A DNA stretch of 64,000 nt from Procambarus clarkii (GCF_040958095.1 NC_091209.1:13071424-13135423), one strand, 5' to 3'. Positions 24,877 to 38,100 are shown, counted from the first letter of the stretch. Notes: generated by a model not told the origin, from the sequence alone. Numbers and translations: made by a program.

Positions 24877-25170
24877 GGTCCCGGAAGTCGAGTTCATTCT
24901 TAAGTCTCGATCGATTGAGAATTCTAGGTTCAAATCCCAGGTGGGACAGAAATGGTTGGACACATTTCCTATTACCTAATGTCCCTGTCCACCTAGCAGT
25001 AAATAGGTACCCGGGAGTGAGTTAGCTTGTGAGGTTGCATCCTGGGGAGGGTCAGCAGTTCCCTCCTGCTGGTCAGCAGAAGAGGGTCCTTCCAGGGTTC
25101 GACCCCTGGAAGGACCTCGATATAAGCCTAACATGTACTGTGTAAACTGGCTGCCTGTCTCCTGACAATG
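24877..25170 (+). mobile_element. tRNA-like SINE of another family
   Basis: Head with B box ggttcaaatcc, the cctagcagtaaataggtacc body block, and a perfect hairpin near 25083-25116 (ggtccttccaggg paired with ccctggaaggacc). Remnants on the minus strand lie at 17036-17235 and 20405-20590. Confidence 0.75.
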
Positions 25171-27639
25171 AATTAAAATATTAACATTGATATAAACTGG
25201 TGACTGTTTTAATCTTAAATACTCAGGCACCATACTGGTGAAAAAAACACAAATATAAAAAAGTTAATGCCATACAAAATGTTACTGCAATTCCATCTTG
25301 GGTGTTGCTGGTAAGATTAGCGAGTCATGAAATCTGTTCACTGTTTAACTTAATTTTTTTTTTTTTTTTTTTTTTACAAATGCCAAGAATGAGTGAAGAG
25401 CAGATGAATGTAACCATAAGATATTTTTTTTTTAAGTAGATTGCCTGAGCCCAGATATATCCTGTAGATATATACTGTAATGCAATATCACAGTGTGCCG
25501 AACATAAACCTTAGTACAGTATGTAGTTAAAATAAATTAAGATTTTTATATAGATATTTTCAGTAAAAGTATAATTTTTTAAATTTATTTCTAGTGACTA
25601 TATTTTCTTAAAGGTCTGTAGGGGTTTGAAATGAGGAAAATGATTGCATTACTGTACTGTAAAATAAAAAAAATTTTGTAGTGTACATAGAGAAGCAACT
25701 ACGCAATCAAAGGTATGAGTGTAATTAATGTGGCTTATCTCGTGTGTGTGTGTGTGGTGTGTGTGAAGTTTTTTAAGTGAGAAAATGTGTTGTATAAAGT
25801 ATTATTGTATCTAAAGCATGTATCTAACAGTATATTATTTTCTCTGTTGGGATTTTTTTTTAAGATTTTGTCAATACAGTATAGTTAAATTTGAAAGCAC
25901 ACAATAGTATGTGGGTTTTAATTCCAAAAATGTCTATAAATTGTATTATGCCTTAAACTTGTAAGTTTTAGATAATAAAATATCTGAAAAGTTTTGCAAT
26001 ATTTCAAAAATATTTAAATACAGTATTGCAAATATTTCATTTGATTTTTTGAGCAAGAGAAAACGGCATACCTGATGGTGATAATTATGGGACTGTATAT
26101 GTAATTTTGAGTGTTACAGTATAGTACACTGTGCTTGTATTGGCATGTATAAGTATCATACTACAAATGACTTTAATCTGTAATAGTATGTATATTTTGT
26201 TTATTGAACAAATCATAATACTGTGGTGTACAGTACAGTATTTAAAATTTTATGACTAGTTTTAATGTGACAAACTGGCAAAGCAAATCTCTCAAGCTGT
26301 ATATAATGCTGTCTGTTATAGAACCTTATTTTCATACAGAAATAATTCATATGAAGCATTAAACTTTTCTTAAATATGATTTTCATGAAATTTGATTAAG
26401 CTTTAGAGAAATACATGAATTCTTAAACCAGAAATAGTTCTTTGCTGAAGCCAATTTAGAGCGTGTTAGTCTTTGTCAGGTAGAACTTTGAAGATTGCTT
26501 CGAAAATTTAAGACATCTTGTATAAAATGCAGCATGATCAAAATACAGTATATATTGTGAATTTACAACTACAATCTAAATATGAGAAAACAAGTAGTAC
26601 TGTATAGCAGAAATTTCTAAAATGAATCAATACAGTATTTAATGCTTCTAATTTGTCAAATGCAAGGAGTTGTAAAAGGGGATGCAAAGGCAAATATTTC
26701 TCTAGCAATGAAACATGTTTGTACGAAGAGCAAATACTATATATTCTTGTGTGACGGATTGTGGTACATAACTGTAGCTGAAATAACATACTGTAGTTGT
26801 TTGACGGTCCTTAGTGTGGGGGAGATGTGTGTGAGTGAGGCAGGCAAGCAAGCAGGCAGTCTGCACTGATGGGGTGATGGTGTGGACAGCCTTCCCTTGG
26901 CTAGTGGCACTTAAATGAACCCAACAAGCTCACCACAAGAATAGTATACTATTCCATACTATTGTATAAACAGTTAGCATATACATAATATATGTAACAT
27001 ACAATACTGAGTATAATTATGATTACTGGTATATACACAATTGATTATATATATGATTATAATTATATTAGTACTGTATATAAAAACAAAAATTACTAAA
27101 TCTATAACACAACATATTCTGTAACATCCAGACTTTGGCATTTGTTGTAGTCAAGAGATACAAGTTTGAAATGAGAAACTGCCCATAGTAACTCATTAAA
27201 TTATAATTTATACATTCTGTATTTTACCTAACGAAGCCAGCATTAGCATTAAATAAAAACCATGTGTTGTATGATATTATAAATAAGCTATAACTGCAAT
27301 GGGCTTTGTAAATTGCAGATATTTAAAACTATTAAAGGCCTTGTTGTCTTTCTGGAAACTCAAAACTAGAGTATTTAAGGTGACCAGCTCTGGAGAAGTA
27401 TAGAGTGCATGAACCATTGAAGATGCTGTGATTTATACTGACCAATGTAACCTTTATATTGGCAAGTTGGCTCTGACAGTGGTAACATGGTCTTTGACAT
27501 CATCTGACATGACAGACGTTCATAAATAAACTTTAAAACTCTGTAAATATTTCTTTAACCTATTATTACATTTTTTAATCTTTTTCCTTTAATTCAACTA
27601 TTTAACCACCCCTTTTCCAGCTAAGGCACCACAGCCTTT

Positions 27640-28110
27640 TAGCTGTGATGCCCGTGTGCTCTGCAAATTTACCCGAATTACCTGACTTTACCTCGGGGAC
27701 ACTTATGTAGTGGCCTCGACGAGGACAGGAAGCCGGCAGCTTCTCGAAAGTCACACCATTTGGCAGGATTTTGAAAATCTGCAGCGTTTTGGCATTTTCG
27801 GCTTCGAGTGATAGGCTATTTCATGGGTTTATAACTGTAAAAAGCAATCTCCTGGTTTATGTCCTGCTTTGTGGCTTATTGAGTTTCAAGCTGTTGCTCC
27901 TATTGTGTTACATCTGAACTTTTGAATGAGTGGTCTGGATCAATAGCCTCCAAATAGTTCAGGATTTTAAGTTTCAATGCGATCAGCCCCGTCATGTCTG
28001 GTTTGCAGTGTTATTAGCTATGTAGATGCTAATAGTGTGATTAGAAAAACTTCTGTTTTAGCCAAAAAGAGATGGATCTCCAGGACTGGGTCAATGCCCC
28101 AGTTCTCTAA
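27640..28110. repeat. Unclassified interspersed repeat, second copy
   Basis: Diverged relative of 18100-18870 in the same orientation; followed by an AT palindrome-rich stretch (28115-28195). Confidence 0.5.
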
Positions 28111-28589
28111 GTATAATAATTATAATAGATTATAATTATATTATTACATTAATATATAATTATATTTTAATATAATTATAAAATGTGTAATAAAATTTCT
28201 TAGGTATGGGTGAGAGATGGCAAAGCACTTCATTATATTATTGTATGTATGTACCTTACCTAAATTATGAAGTAACGTGAGTTGACTCGCCCGTATTTAC
28301 AATGGACAAGGATAAGGTAAGGAGAGGATTCTAAAAAGATGGCCTTTGGTATTCCAAATAGAATTTCCTCATCGGGTATGTTTAGTTAAATTCGCCTAAA
28401 AGAAGTAATGGCAGAGATAAAGACAAAACTAGAAGCAGCTTAATGTCTTAGAGATTTGGAAAGGTGGGACGAAGTTAAATGGAATACACAGGATATCACT
28501 GATATCACAGCAGCAGTAATTGAATGGATGTTTGACATCAATTTACGGAAAAAAAGGAACATCAATCCAGATTCAAGGAGCAATGTTGT

Positions 28590-29621
28590 TGTTACGGCCC
28601 TCTCGGGACGCAACGGGGTTCTTACTCTGATGTAGTTAGAGGAAGATATATATCCGGCCCCAAGCCAGTAGAGGCTATCAAGGGATGCGATCCGTGACGC
28701 AAGTAACTTAAAGGGAGTAGGGAAAGAAAGGTAAGAACTTAATATAATATAATATAACCTTCACCATTTAAATATATAAAAGTAAAACGTACACAAGGGG
28801 GAGGGGTATTAACACTTTACAAAGGGGATCAACACTGTAGTCTTCTGCTGGAGACTATGGATCCTCGAAGCTAGGTGCTGAGTCCGCGGTGCTTTCTTCG
28901 TGGCCTCAAGACGTGTCCTCTGAGAACGCCGAGTCTACCCTGGCCACAGGTCAGCCACAACACAGGTCCACTGGGGGCACCGTCGTGGAGGCCGTCAACC
29001 ACACGTCCAGCAGGTCTGCTGGCAGGTACTGAGCCACCAAGGCTGGTACGGCCACTCCACGAACGATAAAAGGGGTACGCCCTAGACAGGAGTCTCGTGT
29101 GATATCACCAATCACCCTCCTGTCCTCAATACCCCAGTGGATTATCGTCTCCAACCGTCGGTCCCGGGTAAATCCTTCCACTGCCACTCCACTGGCAGGC
29201 TTAACACACCACAGTGTTCTTCCGGGGGGACGACGTCACGACAGCTGCAGCAAACTTCACTGTATGGAGACTGGCTGCCTCGGGTAGACTGACTCCACCT
29301 TCAACACAGTGGTCCCAGGTCGGCTCTGTAAGCAGACACGTCATTAATAACAGGGGCACTAATACACCACACTCACAGGCTCAGATACAAACGCCCGACA
29401 TATCCACTCCATAGATGGCGCTGTCGTCGGAGCACCACCTCACCAGAGGTCAGGAGCGGCGGTGTTGAGCGCTGAACCAGACTGGAAACTGGTCCTCGAG
29501 GCCAGTACACGCTGTCCTCACTAGGTGTCGTCGTTCGTTTGGCGGGGGTTTCGGGAGCTGACCCACAGATGGCGTGTTTGTCACTGCTCCAGGCTCGGAC
29601 GTTGAATCCGGGTTCGTAACA
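28590..29621. mobile_element. Solo LTR of an LTR retrotransposon (fossil)
   Basis: A 1032-bp segment starts TGTTACG and ends CGTAACA (7-bp inverted termini, TG...CA). It is flanked by a 5-bp duplication, gttgt, at 28585-28589 and 29622-29626. No internal region or second LTR is present, so it is a broken remnant, most simply from LTR-LTR recombination. Family cannot be assigned from the LTR alone; a 5-bp duplication fits Gypsy, BEL or Copia. The intact duplication suggests a not very old insertion. Confidence 0.8.
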
Positions 29622-29631
29622 GTTGTTAATG

Positions 29632-29818
29632 TGGTCATTAAAGTATAACCACAGAAAAGACCAGGATGAGCATCGGGTAACGCATTACAGTGGAAACTTA
29701 AGAGATTAGAAGCTGAAGCTCATGTTAATTTTTCTGAGCTTCAGAATCTTCCACTGTCGTGCATCTACCAGATGCTCATCCTGGCCTTTTCTGTGGTTAT
29801 ACTTTTTTAATGGTCATT
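29632..29818. mobile_element. Foldback/MITE-like element
   Basis: Arms 29641-29674 and 29771-29804 (34 bp, one mismatch) plus weaker inner pairing (cagtggaa ... ttccactg) make a hairpin of about 180 bp. The pair tggtcatt (29632-29639, 29811-29818) flanks it, and TTAA lies at both arm ends, so either an 8-bp (hAT-like) or TTAA (piggyBac-like) duplication is possible. Non-autonomous. Confidence 0.75.
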
Positions 29819-30949
29819 CTAGCAACATTGCTTCTTTAGTTAAAGAAAGATGGAGAGAAAAAGCTAAGAGGTTATGAGGTTATGGAATGTGGTTCAGGTA
29901 GAATAGATAGGACATGTAAGAAAGAACAGCCCAAGTGGGGCTAGGAAGGAAGCTCAGATATATTCAATGGAGAGAGAAGGTTGGGATAGAGAAGACTATC
30001 GAAAATGCAGGGCATCTCTGGAACAGTGAGAGAGCCTGCCTCTGCAATGGGGCTAAAACGATGGAAGAGGCATGACCTTTTCTTTGGAGAAGTAAGAGAA
30101 TGAAGGAACCAGCTTACGTTTTAGGCTAGAAGATGGTTTAGGTGGAGAAGGTTAGTAGCAAAATTCATTTTGATACGAGAATGAACATCAGCTGTGACCT
30201 TAAGGGTGGTAGAATGGCCAAGAGACGGGAAGGCCAAATGGAGCCTAGAGAACAATTGAATATTAATGGAAGGTCTGAGATACGGGTTCAAACCTGGGGG
30301 AGGGTTTCTGTAAAAAAGGGACGTAGGTGTCAGAAGTGCATTTGAGTGGGGACACTACAACAGAGAGCAGAAACGTAGAAGATGGTTTAGTCAAGGTGTC
30401 TGCAACAAGAACACGGAAACGTTTTTTTAACTCTGGACAACCGAGATCAGGAGGGTTCACCTGTCAAATGTAGTTTTCGCTGTATGGAGGAAGCGAGTGT
30501 GTCCACTTTGACAATGAAGTGTTCCCTAATATTCTAGAAAAGTTTGAATATCGACATGGCAGTATCTCAGATCCCTACCGTCAATGGTAACATTGGATTG
30601 GAAAACAACAGTACCTCAAATCCCTGTACCTCTACGGGGACCTTCAATCACAACTACATATAATTATACTCAATTCCACAGGGACCCTCATTATCATCCA
30701 CAGATACACTCATCTCTACAGAGACCCTCACCCTCACTCAACTTTTAAAACACATTCATCTAACATATTGATCTCAGAGAACTAATTTTTCTCGTGTGGT
30801 GCAATATAAACCAGAATTTTCTAAATTAGAAGTTAATAGTATTATATATTGATGGAGGTTACCAACATTGCAGTAATCAACTAAAACTAAATGTTTGGTT
30901 CTGTTGATAACTGCAAAACTGATATATTTCGTGAAAGCCATCCTCATCC

Positions 30950-31235
30950 AGAGACAACTTTCATTCCAGGAAATATTGAGAGCCACAGTACTAACAAACC
31001 AGACATGACAAGAGCTGATCTCACTGAGGCGATCTGGTGGTAAATTAATCCAGACAACTTCTTTAAAAGGTGTAATGTAACACATAAAAGGGGCAATAGC
31101 TTCAAGTTGAACAAGCCACAATGTAGAGCAGTAAACAGGAGATACTTTGTCACCCACACGGTAGTTAACACAAGGAACTTCCTACCCACCGAAGGCATAA
31201 ATGTTTAGACAATACTTCAGATCAAAATCCAGATA
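30950..31235 (+). mobile_element. Decayed LINE C-terminal remnant
   Basis: A frame reading FFKRCNVTHKRGNSFKLNKP and VVNTRNFLP fits the conserved LINE tail (GHSxKLxKP ... VVNxWNxLP). The opposite-strand frame of 127 codons is its shadow. Confidence 0.6.
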
Positions 31236-31396
31236 GAATAAATCATCAGGATCAATGGAGAACCTTCGACAAGCTGCTAGTTTCCTATCCCCGGCGAGGA
31301 CACTAATGGAATAGTAACCACATCGGGTAAATTCAGGTAAATATACTGCCTATCTCTCCCGTTATAAGTTAGTTTTGGACCTATGCAGTCAACAAG

Positions 31397-31436
31397 AACC
31401 CATTATGTGCCTCTTTACAGAGGCACATAATGGGTT
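31397..31436. repeat. Perfect hairpin, 18-bp arms
   Basis: aacccattatgtgcctct, loop ttac, then its reverse complement. The arm shares sequence with the 51272-51575 repeat family. Confidence 0.95.
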
Positions 31437-31979
31437 CCACATCCTTACCCACGGGATGGGTATGGGATGCATAATAAATAAAGAAATTTAATTGATATAA
31501 ATTATAACAAACGCGTTATGTTAATATAGGGATTGTTTATAGTATAGTGTGGAAATATGTGAACTACCACGTTTCGAGTCATGGCTTCGAAAAAGGTCGA
31601 ATTGGTAAATGTAAGCAGGACTATTTCCGACTGGGATAATAAAAAAATTGTGCTTGCAAATTGCGAATCCGCCTTAATTTTATTTCGATAATAACCTATA
31701 TACTATAAAACCTATTTATTATACGTGGGTTAAGCATTTGAAATGCGCTTTAATCAGAGAAAAAAAACTATTTTCGATAAAAGTTCTAACGTAATCAACT
31801 GTAGAGTCTTGTAAAACAGCCATGTAAAGTCTCTTTAACTCATAAACAGTAGACACGATTGTTAGATTGTAAAGCTTTTGGTCAATATTTTGATATGCTT
31901 GAGGACAGACTTGGTGCTTAGAAAAAATATTTTCCCCTAATGAATATGTAACTGAGCGAGGCTTTTGAAGCCTCGAACT

Positions 31980-32055
31980 GGCTCACAGGTGATGACGTTC
32001 CGGTTGGCAGACAGTTGGTAGCAGTTGGTCACCAGACATTACAGTGAGAGCTCCG
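31980..32055 (+). promoter_or_regulatory. Candidate 5' noncoding exon of gene A
   Basis: A locally GC-richer stretch ends in a strong donor, CTCCG|GTAAGT, at 32055/32056, and contains a CRE-like tgatgacgt. Together with the acceptor at 34950-34951 just before the gene A start codon, it would define a 2.9-kb 5'UTR intron. The transcription start is not determined. Confidence 0.3.
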
Positions 32056-34950
32056 GTAAGTCGTCTGTGGGACTGTGAAGGTCATAGGGAGTTTTAAAGC
32101 TATGTGAACATGGATGTTTTAGTTGATAGGATGGCAATCTAGGAAAGTAGTGATTAGATTACCCAAATTTTATGTCTAAACAAACAGTTTTACAGTCTTG
32201 GAAGATGTAAAGGATTAATACATCTTGGTTATTAAAATATTGTGGCCTCGATACACCTCCAAAGGTTAGCACGCAATCACACCATGACCATTCTACACGC
32301 TAGAAATTAAAGAAATGACTAGGTTTTAATCGGTCCTGGACCATCATAAAATGGTATGATGAGACGAGGTTGGAATTAAGTTAAGATGTAAAATACACAA
32401 AGGATGAGGTAGCTAAAGCTATTCTCACCCCGTTGAGACGAGGTTTGTCTTTAGTCGGCTACTTAGACCGAAAAGTTCAAAGTAGCACGGGTTATGGTAC
32501 TCCCGCAAGTGGAGGCTCTACAGACATTATCTGCATTGGTAACTGGTACTACACCCGGGGATAGATGGTCCTCATGGTGCCCTTGTCCCGAAAGGCTGGC
32601 TGTACTAGTTATGGAGCTGGTGGGTTAGTGTAGATTTCTAAATTTTCTGTAGACAAATAGATATATTTGAGACGAGGGAGGCATAAAGGCAAGGAAAGTG
32701 AATAGACAAATCTTAGAGGAAGGAAAGGCAAAAGATACGGAAGGTAGGGTGTAATAATGGGAGCAAGAGAAATGAAGAGTAGGCTTGTTGGGTAAAGTTT
32801 ATAAACTTCAGGACATTTGAGTATGTACTGTGAAAGGAAAGTGTAAACAGCAACACAGCCAGGACTAAGGTTCATGTTGGGTAGATTATGTATCGGAGAA
32901 CATTCGAAAAGACGGCGTCTGTATAGAAGCAGGAATTTTTTTTAGATGACCAATAAATAGGATTAGAACCCTTAACATGATGGAACATTGTTGGTGGCTG
33001 CAGACTTTACTTCTATAGTATTACTTAGGTTTGCCATAGTGTATGGCCAGTTCATCCAAAGTATTGGAGGACGAGACGAACAGGAAAAGTGTATACAAGC
33101 GGCTTTTTTCCTACCACAGACGTGGCCACACTTGCAATGCTAACCCGCATATATACATTTTCTTCTTTCCTCCATGGACAGGGTGCGAGATTTGCCAAAC
33201 GTACAGTTCGGGGATTTATTGAACAATCGACCACAGAAGGTGATTGTAGTGCTTTTAAAAAGCTAGACTAGGTTAAATGTGTAAATACAGATTTATGCTA
33301 CATAGTGTTCGATGTCTGTCATTAATGTGCATTTACAAAGGCGAAACGTAACTGATCAGCAAGCGGCATTAGAAGAGAACCAAAGTGTTAGGTTTGCTGT
33401 GGGCTCCTTTAACAGTACATACTCAAATGTTCTAAAAATATAACCTTGCGTAACATAAGCCTACTCTTAAATTTTTCTCCTGCTTCTATTATTGCACCCT
33501 ACCTTCCGTATCTTTTGCCTTGATACTTTCTTCCTTTAATATTTGTTATGGCCCGTATTACATGCAACCTTGTTCCCATCACAAAACTAAATCTTCAAAG
33601 ATGAACAGAAGTGTTCATAAATTTCTAGTTGGTCAAATCTTCAGCCGCGTTGACTTGTCATCTGCATAACGTAAAGAGACGTTAGTGGTTTAACACGGGT
33701 ATGTACCAAGCGCTATTTTAATTATATTAGGAGGCAGAATGGAATGTGAAGATACTTGGACCAGGTTAATTATTAATGCATAAATGTTAATTGGCTCGCT
33801 TTGCCTTCTAACTGTTGTTCATGTCGGTTTATAACTACGCAGTCAAATTAACGGTTAAGTTATTGCATATTAAAATTTATAAACCAATCTCCCAACTTTC
33901 CACCATTTGACTAGATTTACACTAGATTCATAATTCCTAATTAAAACAAAAATGCAGGAAAATTAATGAAATGTGCATGGTTTGGATGTCTTCTGTAGGC
34001 AGGTATAACCTGCTTGACGGAGTAGTTCTACCAAAGCCCGGCCAGGGGCTTTACGGAAGTACTAGTCTATGCATAATTTAATCTAGAGTACCGTTCTCAT
34101 TTTAGTTTTATCGTATAGTCATCCAGAGTGAGACTAATATCTAGCGACACTCGTGGTGCTATTCCTCTTCCCCGGCTTGGTCACTCTTAATACATTTGAA
34201 ACGGATAAATGACCCATGTAAATTAGAGTAACAATATTTTGGATTCCAATATTTAATTGAACACTTTTATTTGCATTTACTCTGGCATATAAATGCACAC
34301 TACCATTATTTGACGGCTAAAACCACAATTGATCCTCGCCAGAAAGCCAAGGAAAATGGCTAAGCACTTGGCACAAGAATTCGGTTATTTGCCCACTTTA
34401 GTTTTAAATTGGACTAGCATGAAGATGTAACTGTACAAAGCACTTGATAATGGCAAAATGTGAACTAGGGCAGCCTGATCACATTACAGGGACTTTAAAT
34501 TATCTAACGCAACTAGTTTCTTTGCTCTAGACCACCATTATCATTTGGCTATTTACAAGACTTTGCTTTAGTTTAGTTACGCGGTTATACCTGGCGCTTC
34601 CGCATTTGATTTTTCCCGACATGTCGGCTTCCAGGCATCACCCACGGCTCCCAGCAGCATCAACCATTAGGCTAGTAAAATTGATGCCATGTATGTTTTG
34701 ATACACTCCCGAGCACTTATAACTATTAATGTTTGACGTGCACCGCTCGTATTCTAATGATTAACCCTTTAAATTAGATTTAATTGGTTCAATGTTGTTG
34801 GGTTTTTAAGTGTACTGAAAGTTTAATTTACAATAACATAGGCTATATACACGGTTGAAACTAAAATTCTAAGTTATGAATAACTCGCACCTCACTAGCT
34901 GTACTGCCTATGACCTCCATCAGGGTATAATGTTCACTTATGACATTTTA
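32056..34950 (+). other. Possible 5'UTR intron of gene A
   Basis: Mostly unique AT-rich DNA with small repeat remnants (32284-32345, 32487-32515, 33985-34060). No coding exon recognised. Confidence 0.4.
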
Positions 34951-34962
34951 GGGCAGACTACA

Positions 34963-35129
34963 ATGACCAACGAGAACATAAAGTGGCTGCGGCCGGCGAC
35001 GCCCCTGGAGGAACTGTTCGAAGCGAGGAATCGGCAGGGCACGTTCCTCTCGGTCTACGTCATGAAACTAGGCTCTGCTGCTCCTCTGGAGCCCCACACT
35101 GTCAAACAAGCCCTCCTCCACCTCTACAG
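34963..35129 (+). CDS. Gene A coding exon 1
   Basis: Fifty-five codons plus two bases of a split Arg codon; donor CAG|GTAAGT. It encodes the N-terminal strand and helix of the acyltransferase-like fold. Its end aligns with the end of gene B exon 1 (HTVKQALLHLYR against SHLRRALTHLAR). Confidence 0.85.
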
Positions 35130-38100
35130 GTAAGTGGGATGGGTGGGGGTTGAGGAATTATGGGGAAGTGCCTACTGATTCAGATTGTCCCTGGGTTTGG
35201 TAGTCGGTGGGCCAGGTAGTCTAGGCAGTAGCCATCATTCTTGTCTTTAATACCCAAAGTAGGCTAGAAACATTTTTATTTCGGTTCCCCATTTTAGTTT
35301 ACTCCTTCTTAATTTCAGGAAGGTGCCGAACCTCAGAGCATGTTTCGGTAGTTTTGAAGACCAGACTTGGTTCAAGGAGTCGACCAACGACAACATCGAC
35401 TTCAAGGTAACACAAATTTATTCGGTCCTTTATTTAAACTGTCGCGATGTATTCTCTCGCGTCATTGGTTTACTAAAATACTAGTAGCCTAGTACGTAGC
35501 CCTCGTTGAAGTCTTGCTACCAAAGAGTACTTTAGGAAATTAAAAAGCATAACTTGTTTAACTAATTTGTTTAATGATGGCCGCAAGATTAGATAACGGT
35601 GACATGATTGACGTTTATATGGACGAAAGAATATAACTAGCAAATAAGGCTCGGAAAATGCGGTAAAAATCGTAAAATGTAAATTACTTAAATTTGATTT
35701 TTAACTTAAAGATTAGTCGTATGGAAAAATTAAATGGAAAGGTAGCAACTGGTTTCCTGGATTAGGAGTAGATAACTCTCCTGTCGGAATAAGTTAGAAT
35801 AAAGTGTAACGTCTCGTATAGGTCACAAATCTAATGTTTCGTACGCATCCATTGATGTTTACAGAAACGCAAGATTAGGATCCATTAACATCTTGTCACG
35901 ATAGACATTGGTTTCTAAATTCAAATTTGCCAAGTAGAAGACTGTTGGGTATTGTCTTCAGAGCGCACAGCTGGGACTTTTGTGCAAGCAAAATTTTACT
36001 AGTATTTTTACCTCGTACTTTACTAGTACTTGGTGACGACGACGACCATAGTACATATACAGACATAAGACTCAAAGTAGAAATCTGACATTGAATTTCG
36101 AAATACCGAAAGATTTTTTTGTTGCAGACAACCTAACCTTTAGAGGTCTGATGTAGAAATGGGCTATACTTGGAATAGTTTTTAGCTTGTTTTGTGGGGG
36201 GGGGGGGGGTTGTGTATGAAGTAACTAGTACAAAATTCTGGAATCTAATTCTTCAGTACGTAAATAGTTAATAAGGTGGTTACAAAAAGTACAAGCTGTA
36301 CCAGAGGATAGGTTGGCTAACCTGGCTTCTGGTGACTCCCTAGACACATTACAAAAAACTCGCACAACCTCTTTTCAGTGTAATTAGCCCGAAAGGCTTC
36401 AAAGGTTTTCCAAACCAAAGATCCAAAGTGATTCCATGCACCCGCCAAACCCCCAGTTTATGAAAGAAAAAAGGTTTATAAGACTCAACTGATTTCGTAC
36501 GAAAACTTCCAGAAAAAGTGCGTCACTGACGAATTTTGTCCAAACCACGTAGCTGTAAATGCTTCACCCACGTACTAAAAAATATAATAATCGCCAACAG
36601 AACCTAAACACCTAACTTGTGCCTATACATCAATAATATGCTAATGTATTAAAACATTTAATTTATATTTGGAAATTCCTGATTAGAATGAACAGCATGT
36701 AAAAAGTAATGAATGCCTGTGGGGTCGACCGCTTGATCACGTGGACTTGAGCAGAGGACGTGTTGGTTTTCCTATGTAAACATAGCTTAAAATGCTCAGA
36801 ACGGTGAGCTCTGTACCAAGATGTAAATGGCTTAGGGCCTTCATTAGGTGGCGGTTATTGTGATGCAGATAGTGTAGCTGAGGACTTTATTTTGTATTCG
36901 CTAGTGATGTTATTTTCTTAAGAGTTCGGAAACGAATGGTAAATTTGTTGCAGGTGGTGACAGATGAGGACATGGAGGGAGTCATGACGAGTATAAGGAC
37001 TTGTCACTACAAATCCTTCGAAGGGCCACTATGGTGTGCCAGGTTCCTGCCCGACGCCAGTCCTGAGGGGCCCGATGCCAGCCCTGAGGGACCAGACACC
37101 AGCCCTGAGGAACCCGCCACTGGGCCCGCCGCTGGGCCCGACGCCAGCCCTGAGGGACCCGCCGCTGGGCCCGACGCCAGCCCTGAGGGACCCGCCGCTG
37201 GGCCCGACGCCACCCCTGAAGGACCCGCCGCTGGGCCTGACGCCAGCCCTGAGGGGCCAGGCGCCAGCCCTGAGGGACCCGCCGCTGGGCCAGGCGCCAG
37301 CCCTGAGGGACCCGCCGCTGGGCCAGGCGCCAGCCCTGAGGGACCCGCCGCTGGGCCAGGCGCCAGCCCTGAGGGACCCGCCGCTGGGCCAGGCGCCAGC
37401 CCTGAGGGACCCGCCGCTGGGCCAGGCGCCAGCCCTGAGGGACCCGCCGCTGGGCCAGACGCCAGCCCTGAGGGACCCGCCGCTGGGCCAGACGCCAGCC
37501 CTGAGGGACCCGCCGCTGGGCCAGACGCCAGCCCTGAGGGACCCGCCGCTGGGCCAGACGCCAGCCCTGAGGGACCCGCCGCTGGGCCAGACGCCAGCCC
37601 TGAGGGACCCGCCGCTGGGCCAGACGCCAGCCCTGAGGGACCCGCCGCTGGGCCAGACGCCAGCCCTGAGGGACCCGCCGCTGGGCCAGACGCCAGCCCT
37701 GAGGGACCCGCCGCTGGGCCAGACGCCAGCCCTGAGGGACCCGCCGCTGGGCCAGACGCCAGCCCTGAGGGACCCGCCGCTGGGCCAGACGCCAGCCCTG
37801 AGGGACCCGCCGCTGGGCCAGACGCCAGCCCTGAGGGACCCGCCGCTGGGCCAGACGCCAGCCCTGAGGGACCCGCCGCTGGGCCAGACGCCAGCCCTGA
37901 GGGACCCGCCGCTGGGCCAGACGCCAGCCCTGAGGGACCCGCCGCTGGGCCAGACGCCAGCCCTGAGGGACCCGCCGCTGGGCCAGACGCCAGCCCTGAG
38001 GGACCCGCCGCTGGGCCAGACGCCAGCCCTGAGGGACCCGCCGCTGGGCCAGACGCCAGCCCTGAGGGACCCGCCGCTGGGCCAGACGCCAGCCCTGAGG

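Larger units (their letters stand above)
21274..27600 (+). other. AT-rich region: TNFAIP8 3'UTR and/or intergenic DNA
   Basis: About 6.3 kb of low-GC sequence with no convincing exon. It contains one tRNA-like SINE (24877-25170), poly-T and poly-A runs, a short GT run near 25745, and many copies of TACTGTA/TACAGTA between about 24.4 and 27.1 kb. Open frames here are short and show no recognised family. Confidence 0.5.
28111..31960. other. Decayed transposon region between TNFAIP8 and gene A
   Basis: Holds the solo LTR, the foldback element and a LINE remnant. Open frames at 30142-30345 (+) and 30774-31157 (-) match no gene family I know. Confidence 0.5.

Noticed and set aside
28875-29638. 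Short open frames inside the solo LTR
   Set aside because: LTRs do not normally code; the frames are short, overlap on both strands and match no family.
34876-34962. Upstream in-frame ATG of gene A at 34876
   Set aside because: A splice acceptor ends at 34951 and conservation begins after ATG 34963, so the upstream ATG is probably intronic.
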